A stretch of 64,000 nucleotides of DNA from Lycocorax pyrrhopterus obiensis (lineage: Eukaryota > Chordata > Aves > Passeriformes > Paradisaeidae), in NCBI GenBank assembly GCA_014706295.1, contig JACSVZ010000008.1, forward strand, positions 18,765,659 to 18,829,658. The letters are read 5' to 3'. Positions within the stretch are counted from its first letter, which is position 1, and the number at the start of each line of letters is the position of its first letter. Both the position numbers and the translations under genes were made by a program. Below the pieces are notes generated by a model, which was not told the origin of the DNA, ran no database searches, and was given only the letters and a program-made list of their open reading frames with translations. Positions 53,097-64,000 of the stretch are shown piece by piece.

Positions 53097-53383
53097 CTGA
53101 TAAGAGGCTACTTTGCAACCTGATCCTGCATTTCTCTTCATCATGTGTCCAGGCGATGCTTGGAGAACATGAATCTGTTAGCAGGCAATTTACTAGTGCC
53201 TCGACAGGTCCATCTGCAGGCTTCTCTTTTTCACTGTGAGTTATTGTAACATCAAAAGTGCCACCTGCTCCTCCTTGGGAAAATGCCAGTATAGAGTAAG
53301 TGGCCAGCAAAGCTGCCTGTGAACCATCAATCTTCCTTGCAGCAATGGTGTCGCAAAACATGTGGAAATTGGGAGATAAATGC
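53097..53383 (-). other. Candidate internal coding exon, product unknown
   Basis: On the minus strand an open frame of about 110 codons contains a 287-base segment flanked by plausible splice signals. The acceptor is a pyrimidine-rich tract ending 'tctcatcccacttttag' with the AG at 53385-53384; the donor is cag|gtgatg with the GT at 53096-53095. Between them the frame stays open for 95 full codons with one base left over at each end (intron phases 2 and 1). The translation has balanced, globular-looking composition (for example GTFDVTITHSEKEKPADGP), unlike the Cys/Trp/Ser-heavy chance frames elsewhere. I do not recognise the family. No partner exon was identified. It could be a real exon, an exon of a dead gene, or chance. 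Confidence 0.25.
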
Positions 53384-53693
53384 CTAAAAGTGGGATGAGA
53401 GACCCTCAGCCCCACTTAGGGAATGTCTTTCCTTAATTGCCTGCAATTACACCACATTTTCCATCACAAGAGCTGAAAAGCCTGTCCACGCTCCCGGGAC
53501 ACTTCACTGCTGTAATGAATTTGGAAAGCAATGGCCAGACAGTCAGTGAAATCTGGAAATTACTCCAGAGGTAAGAATGAAATTTAATCAAGGACAGTGA
53601 GGATAGATGTGGACTGCTAATAACACAGTATGTTTAATATCTGCGATTCACACCTGCTCATCTCACCTCAGCATCACCCTTTGGCTGACTTTA

Positions 53694-54210
53694 GTACAAA
53701 ACAGATGAAAAACCAAAGATATCTTCCTTCAGGTTACCTGATTTCTCAGATCCAGAAGTAGGCACACAACATTTTTACAACCCAATAGTAATTTTACTGA
53801 AAAGGTTTGATGAAGATGTTGATCCTAATAACAGGAGAGAGATTTTGAAGCTGGTACCTCAAAATGAAATATTTCATGTTGTTATTTCCAGTGGACTTGA
53901 GCTTCCAGGAACTGCTCAGGCTCAGTACTTGCAGCATAGTCTGGCATTCGCTTATCTTGCACATATTTTTCCTTTCACTTTGATGCAAAATCATGTTTAT
54001 AGAAGAAACAGACAAAAGATTGCTTTGGTCAGACTTTGTGTTCCAGCAGGGTGTTGTGCTAGAACTATAGTGAAAGGTGGTTGGTGCTGTTTACTTAATG
54101 AAATAAACCAAAATACAACCACAGATTTAGATAAATTACAGCTCTCAGCTTTAAGATTTATTAGTTTTGGGAAGAAAAAGAGTTTTTCCCAGGCTTATTT
54201 TTGCTACTGA
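53694..54210 (+). other. 172-codon open stretch of unknown meaning
   Basis: The plus-strand frame after the TAG near 53691 stays open through the TGA at 54208-54210 in an AT-rich region where stops should be frequent. The first half reads like a soluble protein (about 53790-53890 gives LLKRFDEDVDPNNRREILK), while the second half is Cys- and hydrophobic-rich. No domain is recognised. It does not begin with a convincing ATG start. Given six frames over 64 kb, one such stretch is not improbable. Confidence 0.15.
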
Positions 54211-57200
54211 CTGCATTCTTACAAAAATAGGAATTCGGAGGAAAAGCCTCTTTCACTTGTTCTTTGGGATGTACGTGAGCTATGGTGAACACCATCTTCT
54301 CCTGACAAGGTGGAGCCCAGATACAAAGGGTGCTATTTCTCTCCTGGAGTGAAATCTGCCCTACTACAGCTCCAGACTAGGTCTCCCAGGTCTGAACACA
54401 TCTTTACTCCTCTGGCTCCACAAAATTCTTCAATGTGTACTGAAAGGGGGCAGCTTTCTGGCAGAAGTGGTGCCAAGGACACAGAGCCTGGTTAGCCGGT
54501 GCAGACGCCTCACTGTGTGCGGCAGATGGGCTCGTTTCCCTGCCAGAAGCACCTCACCACGCTGCAAGCAGAACTTCAATTGCAGCATTTTTTAGCTTTT
54601 CCTAGATGTGTAGCTACACAAGCAGGATTTGCAATGAGATCCCAAGGGCCACCACACAGGATGCATGGTGCCAAGGAAAGGCTAGAGGACTGAGGAGCTC
54701 TTGCAGAGAACACCCTATAACTCTTTTTAGCCTAGAGTAGTGTTTGTTGTTGAAAACGTATCATAAGCTCTTAGAGCAATACTAATGCAGCCTACCTGGA
54801 GAAGAGATGCTTCATCCAAAAAACAGACATAAAACCCAAGAAACCTCAAGGACTCTGTCCCTTATCAATCTGCATCTCTATCATCTCACACTGCTGCCAA
54901 TGGCAACTTCCCCTCCTTCGCCACTGAGCCCAGTGAGCTCCATAAATAGTTCAGTTGGGCACAAATCAAGAGTGGGGAGCTGCTGATCTACCCTGGCTGA
55001 ACAGCTGCCCTGGACATTTACTCCTCTTTAGGACTGATTAAATCGTTTTTCGAGAAATAGGTAGTGGAGTCTTTTCGTTTGCTCCTTTTGTTTTTTCAAC
55101 AGGGTTGGGCAGTTTGTTTTTAGAAGAAACCAGTCCTTCTACTTTAATGGGAAGTCTTGTGCTCTGCAGAATTCTTTTTGTTCTGCGTTTTTGCTGTTCT
55201 GAAACCAAGATAAGGGGTGGGGGGGTTTTGTTGCTTTTTGCTTGTTTGTTGGTTATTTTCAGGAGGGGTTTAGTGTCCTTTCTGGAGAGGTAAGAAGCTG
55301 CATAAGAAGAGTCTGGATGAAGTGGATGATGTGAAGCGAAGTGGCTGTCCTTTATGGCTGGATTCTGCTTCCTCTGTGCTAATTGGCACAGAACGGGAAT
55401 AAATGCAGATGCTGAAGTACAAGCAAAAGAACTGAGTGACCTCAAACTCAGACAATATTGTGCTGATTCTTTCACATAAATCAGAGCATAAGGAGTTTTG
55501 GCACTCTGTTTAGTCAATAGGAATAATTTGTTACAGTATAGAAAAGAAAATAGGGCAGATTGGAGCCCTGGTTCAGGCAGGAGTGAAATAATTGATTAAA
55601 TACAATTGTCTGATCGTGCATGAGCTGAGTTGGAGCTGCTGTTCATAACTCTGTGGTCATTAAAACAAAATGCATCCTTCAGAATGCAGGCTGTGCAATG
55701 CTTCACTAAGTGACTGTGCCTCATGCAAAATTAAAACCTTCTCTCAAGTGTAGGCTGCAGACTTTGGGACAGCAGGGGCTCCTCAAAGAGGTCCAGCATC
55801 TCATGCCTCTGGTCCCAAAGAGAATAGTGAGTAAATTGTTTTCTTGGACACTCTGACTCTTCTCCAATGAAACATTCACAAAGAGCGAGCAAAACTTGCA
55901 ATGTAAAACAGCCACCCAAAATACAGGACTCACTGGATGTTACAAGCAGAGATAGGTAATGGATTCAGGCATGTTTGTAAAAGAGCACACAAATCCTGCT
56001 GCCTTGGGTGCAAGAGGAATCAGACCACTGAAGGAAAGGTCTCTGTGTGCAGGCCCTGGCAAAGTCCTCAGCCAAAAGCCCATCTCTTCTCTTGAGACAG
56101 TATCTGGACAAACTTTGAACCAGAAAAAAACTTTTTTGTCAGCTTTTTTTCGTGCTTCTCATTCATCCAGACCTTTCTTCCAGAAAAGCAAAGCAATATT
56201 CACAGCCTTCTGATTTAGAGCAGCCAAGGAGCCACCCAATTTCTGTCTCCCTTGCCATAATAAGAAGAAACATATAAACTTGGCGTTAATGAAGTTCAGT
56301 CAACACATCCCAAAAATGCCAGTTCTCTTTTCTCTGTTCCTTGCTTGTAACTTGGTGTTTTTGCAGAAGGGGGGGGCAAGGGTGGAAACAGAAGCATTGG
56401 GCCAGGGGAGATTTCATGGTCAAAAATTGAGGATTTTCTTCTCATGAAAGGAATAAATATTTGCACACATCAGCATTTCAACCTCAAATGATTTAATTTT
56501 GGAATGCAAAGTTGTGGAGGGAGCATTTCATTCTGGCTTTGCTGATGTACTCCAGTTTGTGTAGCTCTTCCCCCATCTGTGGATTGTTATGTTGGTAGCT
56601 TTCATCCCCACCAGCTGATCTTTTTCCCAGTGTCATGTTGATTTATTTGTCTTCGTTGGGCTTCTGATAACATTTCACCAATAAATTAGTTTTAAATTAA
56701 ACTTTCTGTTGTGTCTTTTATGTTGGACCCAGTGCATGTGCTGGAAAGGAAATTTCATTTCAGAGATACTTTATTCCTCTTTTTATCGCCCTCTTCAGCT
56801 ACAGACGCACCAGCTGTTACATTTATTTTACTTTGGATGAAAGTTGCAAAAGCACTGCATAAATTACGAATAAAAAATTGCTGTTAGTGAAGATGACCGA
56901 TTTTAAGAAACATGTTAGACAGCCACAAACCAGAAGTAGTTGTACATACAACTGAGCATGCAGCCCAGCAAGAGAACCTGTGCCCAGTTTATGTGGCACC
57001 TGATAACAGAATGAACACCCGCTGTCATTGTTGCTCCAAGCCTTCCCCTTCCCTTGCTGCCAGGCCAATGCAAACACAAGAAAGTGGCACTGAAACAGTC
57101 TGGCTCAGAGCCTGAGCTCCTGCTTCCTTTGTCTGTATCCACTTATTTGAGTACACCACTATGGCCCCATGAGCAAGGCGTGCTCAGGCTTTCAGGCAGG

Positions 57201-57728
57201 GCTGGAGCCACTGGCTTTTCCATGTCCTGGTTGTCTCCCAGTATGGTCAGAGGCCCCAGGAGAGCTGTTCCCCTTTACCTCCCAGTTGGGTTTCCCAGCA
57301 GCCTGCCCTCCCCAGCATGTCCTTCCCACAGTCCAGGCTCTGCTTTTCCTCCACTTTCATGACTGAGCAACTTTCCATGGTTAAGTTGAGAAAAGTTTTT
57401 CACTTGTTGGGGAAAGCTTGCAGCAACTGAAGCAGCCATGCAGAAATCCAAGAAAAAGTGTTTTCCTTTACATAAATCTAACAAAACACTTGAGCAAAGC
57501 AAAGCTTTGCAGTAGTTTGCTACATCCTGACCTCTCCCGCAGCATGGCTGAGCTGCAAGCATGGGCAGAGGGGAAAAAACAAGGCAAGGGACCAAATTCT
57601 GTTTGTACTGTGACAGGCAAGGCTGTGGTTGCTTTTCTTCAGCATCTCGCTGGCCACCTCAGTGCTTTTAAACAAGGCAGGAAATTGCTCCTCTCTGTAG
57701 CTCGTGGTAGCAAGACCTCCAGCACTGC
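54211..57728. other. Non-coding DNA, nothing recognised
   Basis: Unique sequence, AT-rich overall. A 159-codon minus-strand frame at 55.04-55.52 kb is Lys/Ser/Pro-rich and featureless. Short poly-G runs occur near 55217 and 56369. Confidence 0.5.
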
Positions 57729-57850
57729 CCGGGGCTGCTGGGTGCCCTGGGCGCTCTCCCGAGGGATGGCCACGGCACTCACCGGGGCTGGGCGGCCGCC
57801 TCGCCAGCAGGAGGCTTGACCTGCCGGGTGCACTCGGGTCTTTGCGTTTT
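57729..57850 (-). promoter_or_regulatory. CpG islet with a GTGAGT donor on the minus strand (possible first exon)
   Basis: Eleven CpGs lie in about 120 bases, including a NotI-type gcggccgc near 57792, in CpG-poor surroundings. On the minus strand the islet contains cccccg-type sequence followed by the consensus donor |gtgagt, with the GT at 57782-57781. The candidate exon would end at 57783 and start to the right, at an unknown position. AT-rich sequence with TATA-like strings lies at about 57.92-57.95 kb, upstream on that strand. A 210-codon minus-strand frame spans the region but is not recognised and ignores the donor. Confidence 0.35.
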
Positions 57851-58291
57851 AGTTGCACTCTGAGGTGATGAGGTGAAAAATGCATGTTTGGCTTAACTGA
57901 ATTCCAAAATGGAGCATTTTGTGATATAAAATATAAAAACACTGAGCACCATTTCTGCTGTGGTTTATTTTTGTAGCAGATGCCATTCGTTCTCTGCCTG
58001 CCCCATCTTTTCAGCGCATTGTAAGTAGTAGTGATGTATAGTCTTCTTGATGAAGCACTTATCTGGGGCCCATTACTGTAATGACAGAGCCCTCCATACT
58101 CTTTCGAGGTTTTATTATCAGAATGACTCCCCTGCTTCAAGCTGATTTTCATAAATCATCATTTTCTCATAAGCTTAAAGGAAAAAAATGGTCTTTTGGA
58201 AACCTGTGACCTATTTTATTGTGTGATTCTTCAACACTGGTCCAGCTGCCAGACCCAAAGACAGAGTCACATCAGCCCATGGGTTTGCTTG
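57851..58291. other. Non-coding DNA, nothing recognised
   Basis: Moderately AT-rich unique sequence between the CpG islet and the 58.3 kb hairpin. No gene or repeat family is recognised. Confidence 0.45.
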
Positions 58292-58334
58292 CAGGAGATT
58301 ATTTTATATTATTATATTATTCTATAATCTCCTG
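58292..58334. repeat. Perfect 11-bp inverted repeat (hairpin)
   Basis: The arm caggagattat (58292-58302) is exactly complementary to ataatctcctg (58324-58334), with a 21-base AT-only-rich loop of TATTAT repeats between. Pairing does not extend beyond the arms. It is too short for a canonical microRNA precursor. It may be a hairpin made by microsatellite-assisted inversion, or a cruciform-prone site. Confidence 0.7.
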
Positions 58335-61300
58335 GGTTCGAGTGGTCTTGCATGCAAGTCCTTATAGCGCCTTGCTCAGTACTGTAACCATGAATTCTGC
58401 ACAGACTGGAATTGCTGCCAGACCCGTACGCACAGGGACTGACTGCCTAGATCACCCCTCCAACTCTTGTGTGCAGATTCATGTTCCCACGGGGACAACC
58501 TGAGGAACACCTGCCTTGGCCACACTGTCCTCCAAAAAGTGGGAGGTTCAGCTGGGAGTGTCCAGTCAAGGAGGTGCTGGGAGGAAGCCCTGAGGGGCTC
58601 ACACCTCCTGCTGGCTCATCAGCCCTCTGCACCTCTGCCGCAGAGCAGAAACAGCATTCATGTCTTATCCTCTGCAACCTCTTATTATTTTTGGATAGGA
58701 AATCCAGAGGAATTCCTAACAGAAGCATGGAGAAAAAACAAACCTCTTTGTTTTAGTCCCCAGGATAAACATTTCCAGAACAATGTTAAACCGGAAGAAA
58801 ATGAGGGCTCCTGAGGTTCCCAACCCGAGCCTGTACCCATGTGCAGGACACCCTAAACAGGTCTCCTGGCAGTGGCATTTCCCAGTGCAGATTTTCCCCT
58901 TGTGTCCCGACTACTTCTCACCTGCATATGCCACCTCTCTGCCACTTGGGACTTCTTGATCCCCGTCTTTTCTGCCAGCCCTCACTGCATCAAAGGGTCA
59001 CGTTCCGGAGGCCAGGGTCACCTCCTTGAAGCTAGCCCCATGTCAGGGTGCCTACATCCCTCCTGCCACAGGGCAAGAGCTTCCTCCCACATTTTCTGCT
59101 GGGCAGTGTTTTCCTGAGAGATAACGCAGAGAAATCCGATTGCACCCCCCTACCAGCTTCAGCAGCTCTGGGATTCTTCTCTCTGTCACGGGAGGTTTGC
59201 AGCTCTTCATTTCCCTCCTGATTCCCTCTCTTGGCTGGAGTTTCCAGGCCGTGCAGGCTGCTTTGCTCCCTGGTGAGGCTCACTGTCGGGTGCTTGTGCT
59301 TTGGGATTGGCAGGGATCCTGCCTGTTCCGGTGACCGCTTTCTTTCCCAGGCACTGGGTAATTCCTGTATTAGTTCTTTGTTAAATCTTTGGATGTAGTT
59401 CATGTCTGAGTGACCATTTGGTTTGATATTTTTGGATGTTAGTTATTTTAAGATTTAGCAAGATAACTTTTTTTTTTGGCAAATGATATCATCCCACTGT
59501 TCAAATAAGGGAGAATCAGAGACATTTATGAATTTGGGATAAACACCAAGAGATTGTTTTCTTTTAGGAAAAAATGGGTCTGTTTAAATGTTAAACAATA
59601 TTTGGTTTCATCTTCTTCTAAACAGCAGCATTCTTTTGCTTCTGAACTATATTTTCATTTATAAGTTTGTAACAGTCATAGAAATATTTTTAACAGCATT
59701 CATAAAACTACCCAAATGATCCATTTTTGGTTTAGTCAGAATCTTTGTGATTTTCTAAAATTTTTGTTAAGGTTTCTTACCAGAACTCATTCAAGCCCTT
59801 GGTTCTTGCTGCGGTGTAAAGAGGTGTTCCTGCACTTGCAATGGCAGCTTTCTTAGCCTTGGCATTAACTCTTCCTTAGCATGTGACAGAGGGACAGTCT
59901 TCATGGCTGCACTGACCATGGCTCAAGGACAATTCTGTCCTCCACTGAAGATATTGTCAGCCACAGTTGGTATGAAAGGAACTCATTTAATTTCATCTCC
60001 ACAGATAATATGATGGAATTTTTCTTGTTGGTTTGTTACCTTTTTTTTCTTTCTGCTGACATCTGTTGTACACCTCTGTTTTTTTAATATTATCTTGTTT
60101 TTTGCTCCTGCTTTCTTTGTCTAGCTCTGTGCCAGGATTTTACAGTCAATGTAGGCAACCAGAGCTACATCAAACAGATAATGAGGACACATGGATCAAA
60201 CATGCTACTGATTGATTTCATTTTGCTTTTCACTTTGGAACCACTACAAAAATTCCAAAGGAAGCACATACTCCCGTGTAAGAAATTTGGGTCTTCTGCA
60301 ATAGGTTAATTCTTAGTTACTGTTTGGAGACCCCTTTGAAATTGTGTTTCTTAAGCGTCTTAGAGATCTCTAGGCCACATGTTGAAACCAGCAGTTTAGT
60401 GTCCTGCATTAGTGGTGGAACTGAGGGTGGTATTTGAGTGACAGGGGCACAGGGTCCCACAACTTCAATATTCTCCAGAGATCTATTGCCTCAGGTTCCT
60501 GAGCAATGCCTCTTAAACATGCACTGGATCAGCAGTGCTGAGGGGAGACTTTTGTGCACCAAATCAGAATGTAAAAAATTAAAAGAACTGTCCAAGTAGT
60601 GTCTTCTTGATACACTTACCCATGGCCAAGTCATTGGGATTAATTAACTTAAATCCTTACAGCCAATGGGATTAGCTTGTGTAGATTCCCTCTGGAGGAA
60701 ACCAGATGATTGGATGAGCTTTCACTGAAGTCACTGTATTTCCTGTCTGCAATTAGTTAAAAAATTTTTTCATTGCAAACTAATTTATTCAGCTATTGCC
60801 TGTATGCAGTTTCAGGGACTTTTGACTAGATGGAGCGTTTTTGTGGTCTGCATTATTTCATTGTTGAGATGTTTCAAACAAAGGAACAATTTGAACAGAT
60901 TTCTTAAAGGACCAAGTTTCTAATTAATTGCAAATTACATGCTAACAAATTACCAGACCACTCGTCTTGTACCCAGAGGGATAAATGCTGCCAGTTTGAG
61001 GAGGAGATTGCATTTTCAAACATAACAAAGAAGCTGAATTCCTGTTTTCAGTGCAAAACGGAAGTGTGCTTTAACTGTGAAATCCAAAATCGTGTCTATA
61101 TTAGTACAGCTCTAGTTTAACTATAAAATTCAATTATGTGCTGATGATACTGTCCCATTTGAGTCCCTTGCAGTGATTTCCATCATTTCCCTAATACTAT
61201 CTTTGGCCATCACCTGGAGGCATCTGTTCTGATGACTGCTGCCACTTCTTGTCTTCATTAGTTTCCTGACGCCCTTATTTTTTTGGCACTGATTTACAGC

Positions 61301-62789
61301 ATTCAAGACAGGAAAGCAGCCCGAGTACCTTAACTCGGTGTCACTTGCAGACCGGTGCAGTGGTAGGACAAAACACATCAGAGCCTCACAGGAAATAGCT
61401 GGGCCCCCACAAAATGTTGCTTGTTCACCAGATGTGCAAGACCCGAGCAGTTAAGAAAACAAAATGTGGCACTGAAATAAATGAGCAGCAAAATTCCACC
61501 TCTGAAATTTTAAAATTAAAAGAAATATATATATTAGGTTATAAATTTTAAAGAGATACATAAAAGCATATTGAAAAAGAGAGTGGAACACAGTTTCAGT
61601 TAATTGATTTAACTTAGCCTAGGTTTTCTGAGCACTGTTTTTCTGAAATAGGGAATAACAATTGATGGAGATAAATTATGCCTGGCTGTGTGCATTAATT
61701 AAAGATAATTGAAGGTGGATGTTTCTGACGGGGCTTCTCTTCACCCCCCCTTCCCCTTTAGCCATGCCTGGAAGTTGGTATTCGTTTGTAGACCCTCCTG
61801 TGTGCAATTAATTGGGCAGGAAAAGTGCCATTCTGTAAAGTATAGTGTGTGGCTGGGGAGCACGAGCCCTTTCCAAATGATGGGATCTGAGCGACACAGC
61901 TGCTGGGAGGGATGGGATCTTGGGGAATCTCCGCTCCTCTCAGAGGATCAGAGAGGCCATGCCAATACGAGGGGCTGCAACAGGGCAAGGATGTGCCCCG
62001 GACCCAGATGTGACTCAAGTGCTTCCCTCAATCCCCCTGTGGTCCTGCTGGAGCAGATGGGTGTCCTGGCTGAGCATCCTGTGAATCTTGGCCAGGATGC
62101 AGCCAAATCCATCTTATTGCATTTGGGAAAAGTGGAGGCAGCAGTGCACCTGGGCTGTGCCCTTGTACAGATTTGGCACACTGATGGGCTGTGTACCTGG
62201 GACCATAAAAACGGGCATGGACTCAGTGCTTATACAGTGATCAACACTGATTGTATTTCTGCCAGGACCTGCTTGTGCTAATCTAAAAAACACCAGCGAA
62301 CATTAACTTATTTCATTGTATCTGTCTTACTTCCCCAGCAGCAGAAGAAATTTGATAGGCAAGAGCATTTGGCAGCCAGGACCAGGGCTGTTTAGGCTGA
62401 TCATTACTATATATAAAGTCATTGTTATTGAAGTTCTAACAGAGTCACTGCAGTATAATACCAAAAGTTATGCTCTTGCACCCTCAGCTACTAAGGAACC
62501 TCAGGCAGGGAAGGGTCTCCAACGAGAGAGATCTCTTGGGGCTCAGAGTAGTGTGTTTTCTCCCCTTCTAGAAGGGATTTCCCTAACCTGCACCTAAGCC
62601 TCTCCAGTGAAGGAGGCTGGACAGTCTTCTTCTCTGCTGCACCCATGGATGGAAAGCTTTCCCCAAGCTCCAGTCCTAGCAGCCTTTGCTGAGTGTTTGG
62701 TTGATCTCTTCTTGTCCTTGCTTTCAAGAAGAATTGCTTACTGTCATCTTTGTTGGAGATTTTTATGCATTTAGGAATTAGTCTTGCCT
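58335..62789. other. Non-coding DNA, nothing recognised
   Basis: GC-richer at 58.4-59.3 kb and 61.8-62.2 kb, AT-rich between. Long frames here (190 codons at 61.71-62.28 kb, plus) carry no domain that I recognise. Stretches rich in TAATTA cores at 60.86-60.96 kb might be conserved regulatory DNA. A short (AT)n run lies at 61525-61534. Confidence 0.5.
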
Positions 62790-64000
62790 CACCTTCATCT
62801 TCTCTAAACTAAACAATCTTCTATAGACTAAACAAGTGCAATTCTTTCTATCTCACTGGCTGCATTTTCCAACTCTCTGATCATACTTGTTGATCTCCTC
62901 AGGATTGTCTCCAGTATATCTATAGCTTTATTAAAGTACAGTGCCCCAAACTTGACAAAATCTTTCAAATGAATCCTCCACACCGAAGTGCAGAGCAGAA
63001 TAATTGCTTTCTTTGTCTTATGTATGGTGCTTCATATATACAGCTCAGGTATTCATATTTTTTTTTGTCTTGGCACTGCACTGCCAGCTCAAATCCAGCC
63101 TGTCATTTGCTACAGCCCTCAGACCTTCTTTTGCCATGCCACTGCTTGCAAATTTCTTCCAGCTTTATAGTTGGGAATTTAGTTTCTTCTCTCTGCAAGT
63201 AGCACTATATCTTAGTGGTTACTTAGTCAGGTTGGCTGTGGACCATCTTTCCAGATAATTTCTGTGCTTTGATCCTCTGACTTTGATTCTCTTGTAGCCT
63301 CTCCAGGTTTAATGATAATCACAGATTTCATCCTCTGCATCATTAGTTAAAAGAATGGAAACAGGCCCTGAAAAGATCCCAGAGGAATCTCACTTGAACA
63401 ACTTCCTATTTGATAGAACAATTGATAAGTGTTTTTTTGGAGTAAAGTTCACCCAGTTGTGCTCCTGTCTTGTTGCGATTACATTTTAGCTCATACCTAA
63501 TGCAACCATATCAGGAGATAAGATAAATCACATCCACTTGCTCTTCTTTATTCACTAAGTCAGCTACTCTGTTAGAAAGGGGGAAAATAGACAGGTTTGA
63601 CAAGATTTGTTCTTGACAAACTCAGGTGGACTGCTTTTTATCACTATACCATAATTCTAGGCATTTAAAAAACTGACGGTTTAATAACTCATTCCAGATT
63701 TTTGGGAAACCAGGATGAGTGGTTTATAGCTTCCTGGGGTCTCATTATTCCTTTTTTAAGTTCAGCACTATAGTCACTTTTCTCCTGCGCTCCAGGGCTC
63801 ATCCTGTTCTATAAGAATACTTTACAATAATTGCTTTACAATAATTGTTAGTTATTCACAGAATACTTCATCTTATTTCTTGAATAAGTTCAGGTGAACT
63901 CTATGAAGCCCTGCTGACTTGTGTGCAGTTAGCTCATCCAAGTATTCTTAAACTTGATCTTTTCCTGTTTTGACCTGCAGTTCTGACTCATTTTAAAAAT
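62790..64000 (-). mobile_element. Old CR1-clade LINE, antisense, runs off the right edge
   Basis: Read on the minus strand, the right part is a decayed reverse-transcriptase region. Around 63.52 kb it gives DVIYLIS then a stop, where CR1 RTs have the DVVYLDFSKAF motif. Around 63.39 kb it gives SEIPLGS, where they have SGVPQGS. Plus-strand landmarks are 'acaagatttgttcttgacaa' at 63600-63619 and 'aaactaaacaatcttctata' near 62806. The left part corresponds to the element's 3' region ('gatcatacttgttgatctcc' near 62879). Stops and indels are frequent, so it is dead. This type is abundant in turtles and crocodilians and survives in birds as ancient copies. The left boundary is uncertain by about 200 bases; the 5' end lies beyond the window. 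Confidence 0.8.
63820..63847. repeat. 14-bp tandem duplication inside the LINE relic
   Basis: The unit ctttacaataattg occurs twice head to tail. It is a small, apparently recent slippage event within the old CR1 copy. Confidence 0.85.

Noticed and set aside
55038..55517. 159-codon open frame on the minus strand
   Set aside because: Low-complexity Lys/Ser/Pro composition, no motif and no splice signals of note.
57520..58152. 210-codon open frame on the minus strand, the longest in the window
   Set aside because: It spans a CpG-rich islet where stops are rare, has no recognisable domain and runs through a good splice donor. Best explained by GC-rich composition.
61709..62281. 190-codon open frame on the plus strand
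   Set aside because: No domain or splice context; composition (Cys, Trp, His, Gly rich) is typical of non-coding GC-rich DNA. Could be revisited with a protein search.
1..64000. Searched for bacterial or phage defence systems, CRISPR arrays, tRNA/rRNA genes and intact retroviral genes
   Set aside because: None seen. Gene density, codon patterns and repeats are those of a vertebrate nuclear genome, so prokaryotic systems are not expected here.

Overview
The window looks like nuclear DNA from a sauropsid, most likely a bird. Three observations support this. A CR1 retrotransposon 3' end at 8.07-8.36 kb closes with the ATTCTATG-type terminus typical of avian and reptilian CR1, and a second CR1 tail lies at 25.7 kb. 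There are older CR1 relics and several MIR-type SINE relics. The background is CpG-poor with AT-rich tracts, no long open frames, no operon-like gene packing and no ribosome binding site pattern. Species and chromosome cannot be named from the sequence alone.

I find no confidently intact protein-coding gene, no tRNA or rRNA, no CRISPR array and no prokaryotic system. The window reads as intergenic or intronic DNA. The open frames of 60-210 codons scattered through it lack recognisable domains and mostly sit in GC-rich or low-complexity stretches. I treat them as chance.

Layout: 0-8 kb unique non-coding DNA; 8.07-8.36 kb a CR1 tail (+); 13.1 kb a (CTT)n microsatellite; 14.3 kb a MIR core; 18.03-18.22 kb a decayed C2H2 zinc-finger remnant (+); 19.1 kb a perfect CRE-type palindrome; 21.2-21.6 kb an old CR1 relic (-); 24.0 kb a MIR tail; 25.7 kb a CR1 tail (-). 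From 26 to 37.5 kb it is largely featureless and AT-rich, with stretches that look like conserved non-coding DNA. CpG-dense islets lie at 37.5, 43.8-43.96 and 57.7-57.85 kb; the last two end in good splice donors on opposite strands. A 52-bp pyrimidine tandem duplication lies at 44.3 kb. Three MIR-type relics cluster at 48.1-50.2 kb. A candidate coding exon lies on the minus strand at 53.10-53.38 kb, followed by an unexplained 172-codon open stretch on the plus strand. A short perfect hairpin is at 58.3 kb. From about 62.8 kb to the right edge runs an old CR1-clade LINE in antisense, with a decayed reverse-transcriptase region.

The items most worth a second look are the zinc-finger remnant, the 53.1-53.4 kb candidate exon, and the two CpG islets with splice donors, which could be first exons of unannotated (possibly non-coding) transcripts. 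Nothing seen here supports a new multi-gene system. All repeat and family calls are from reading the sequence against remembered family patterns; no searches were run.
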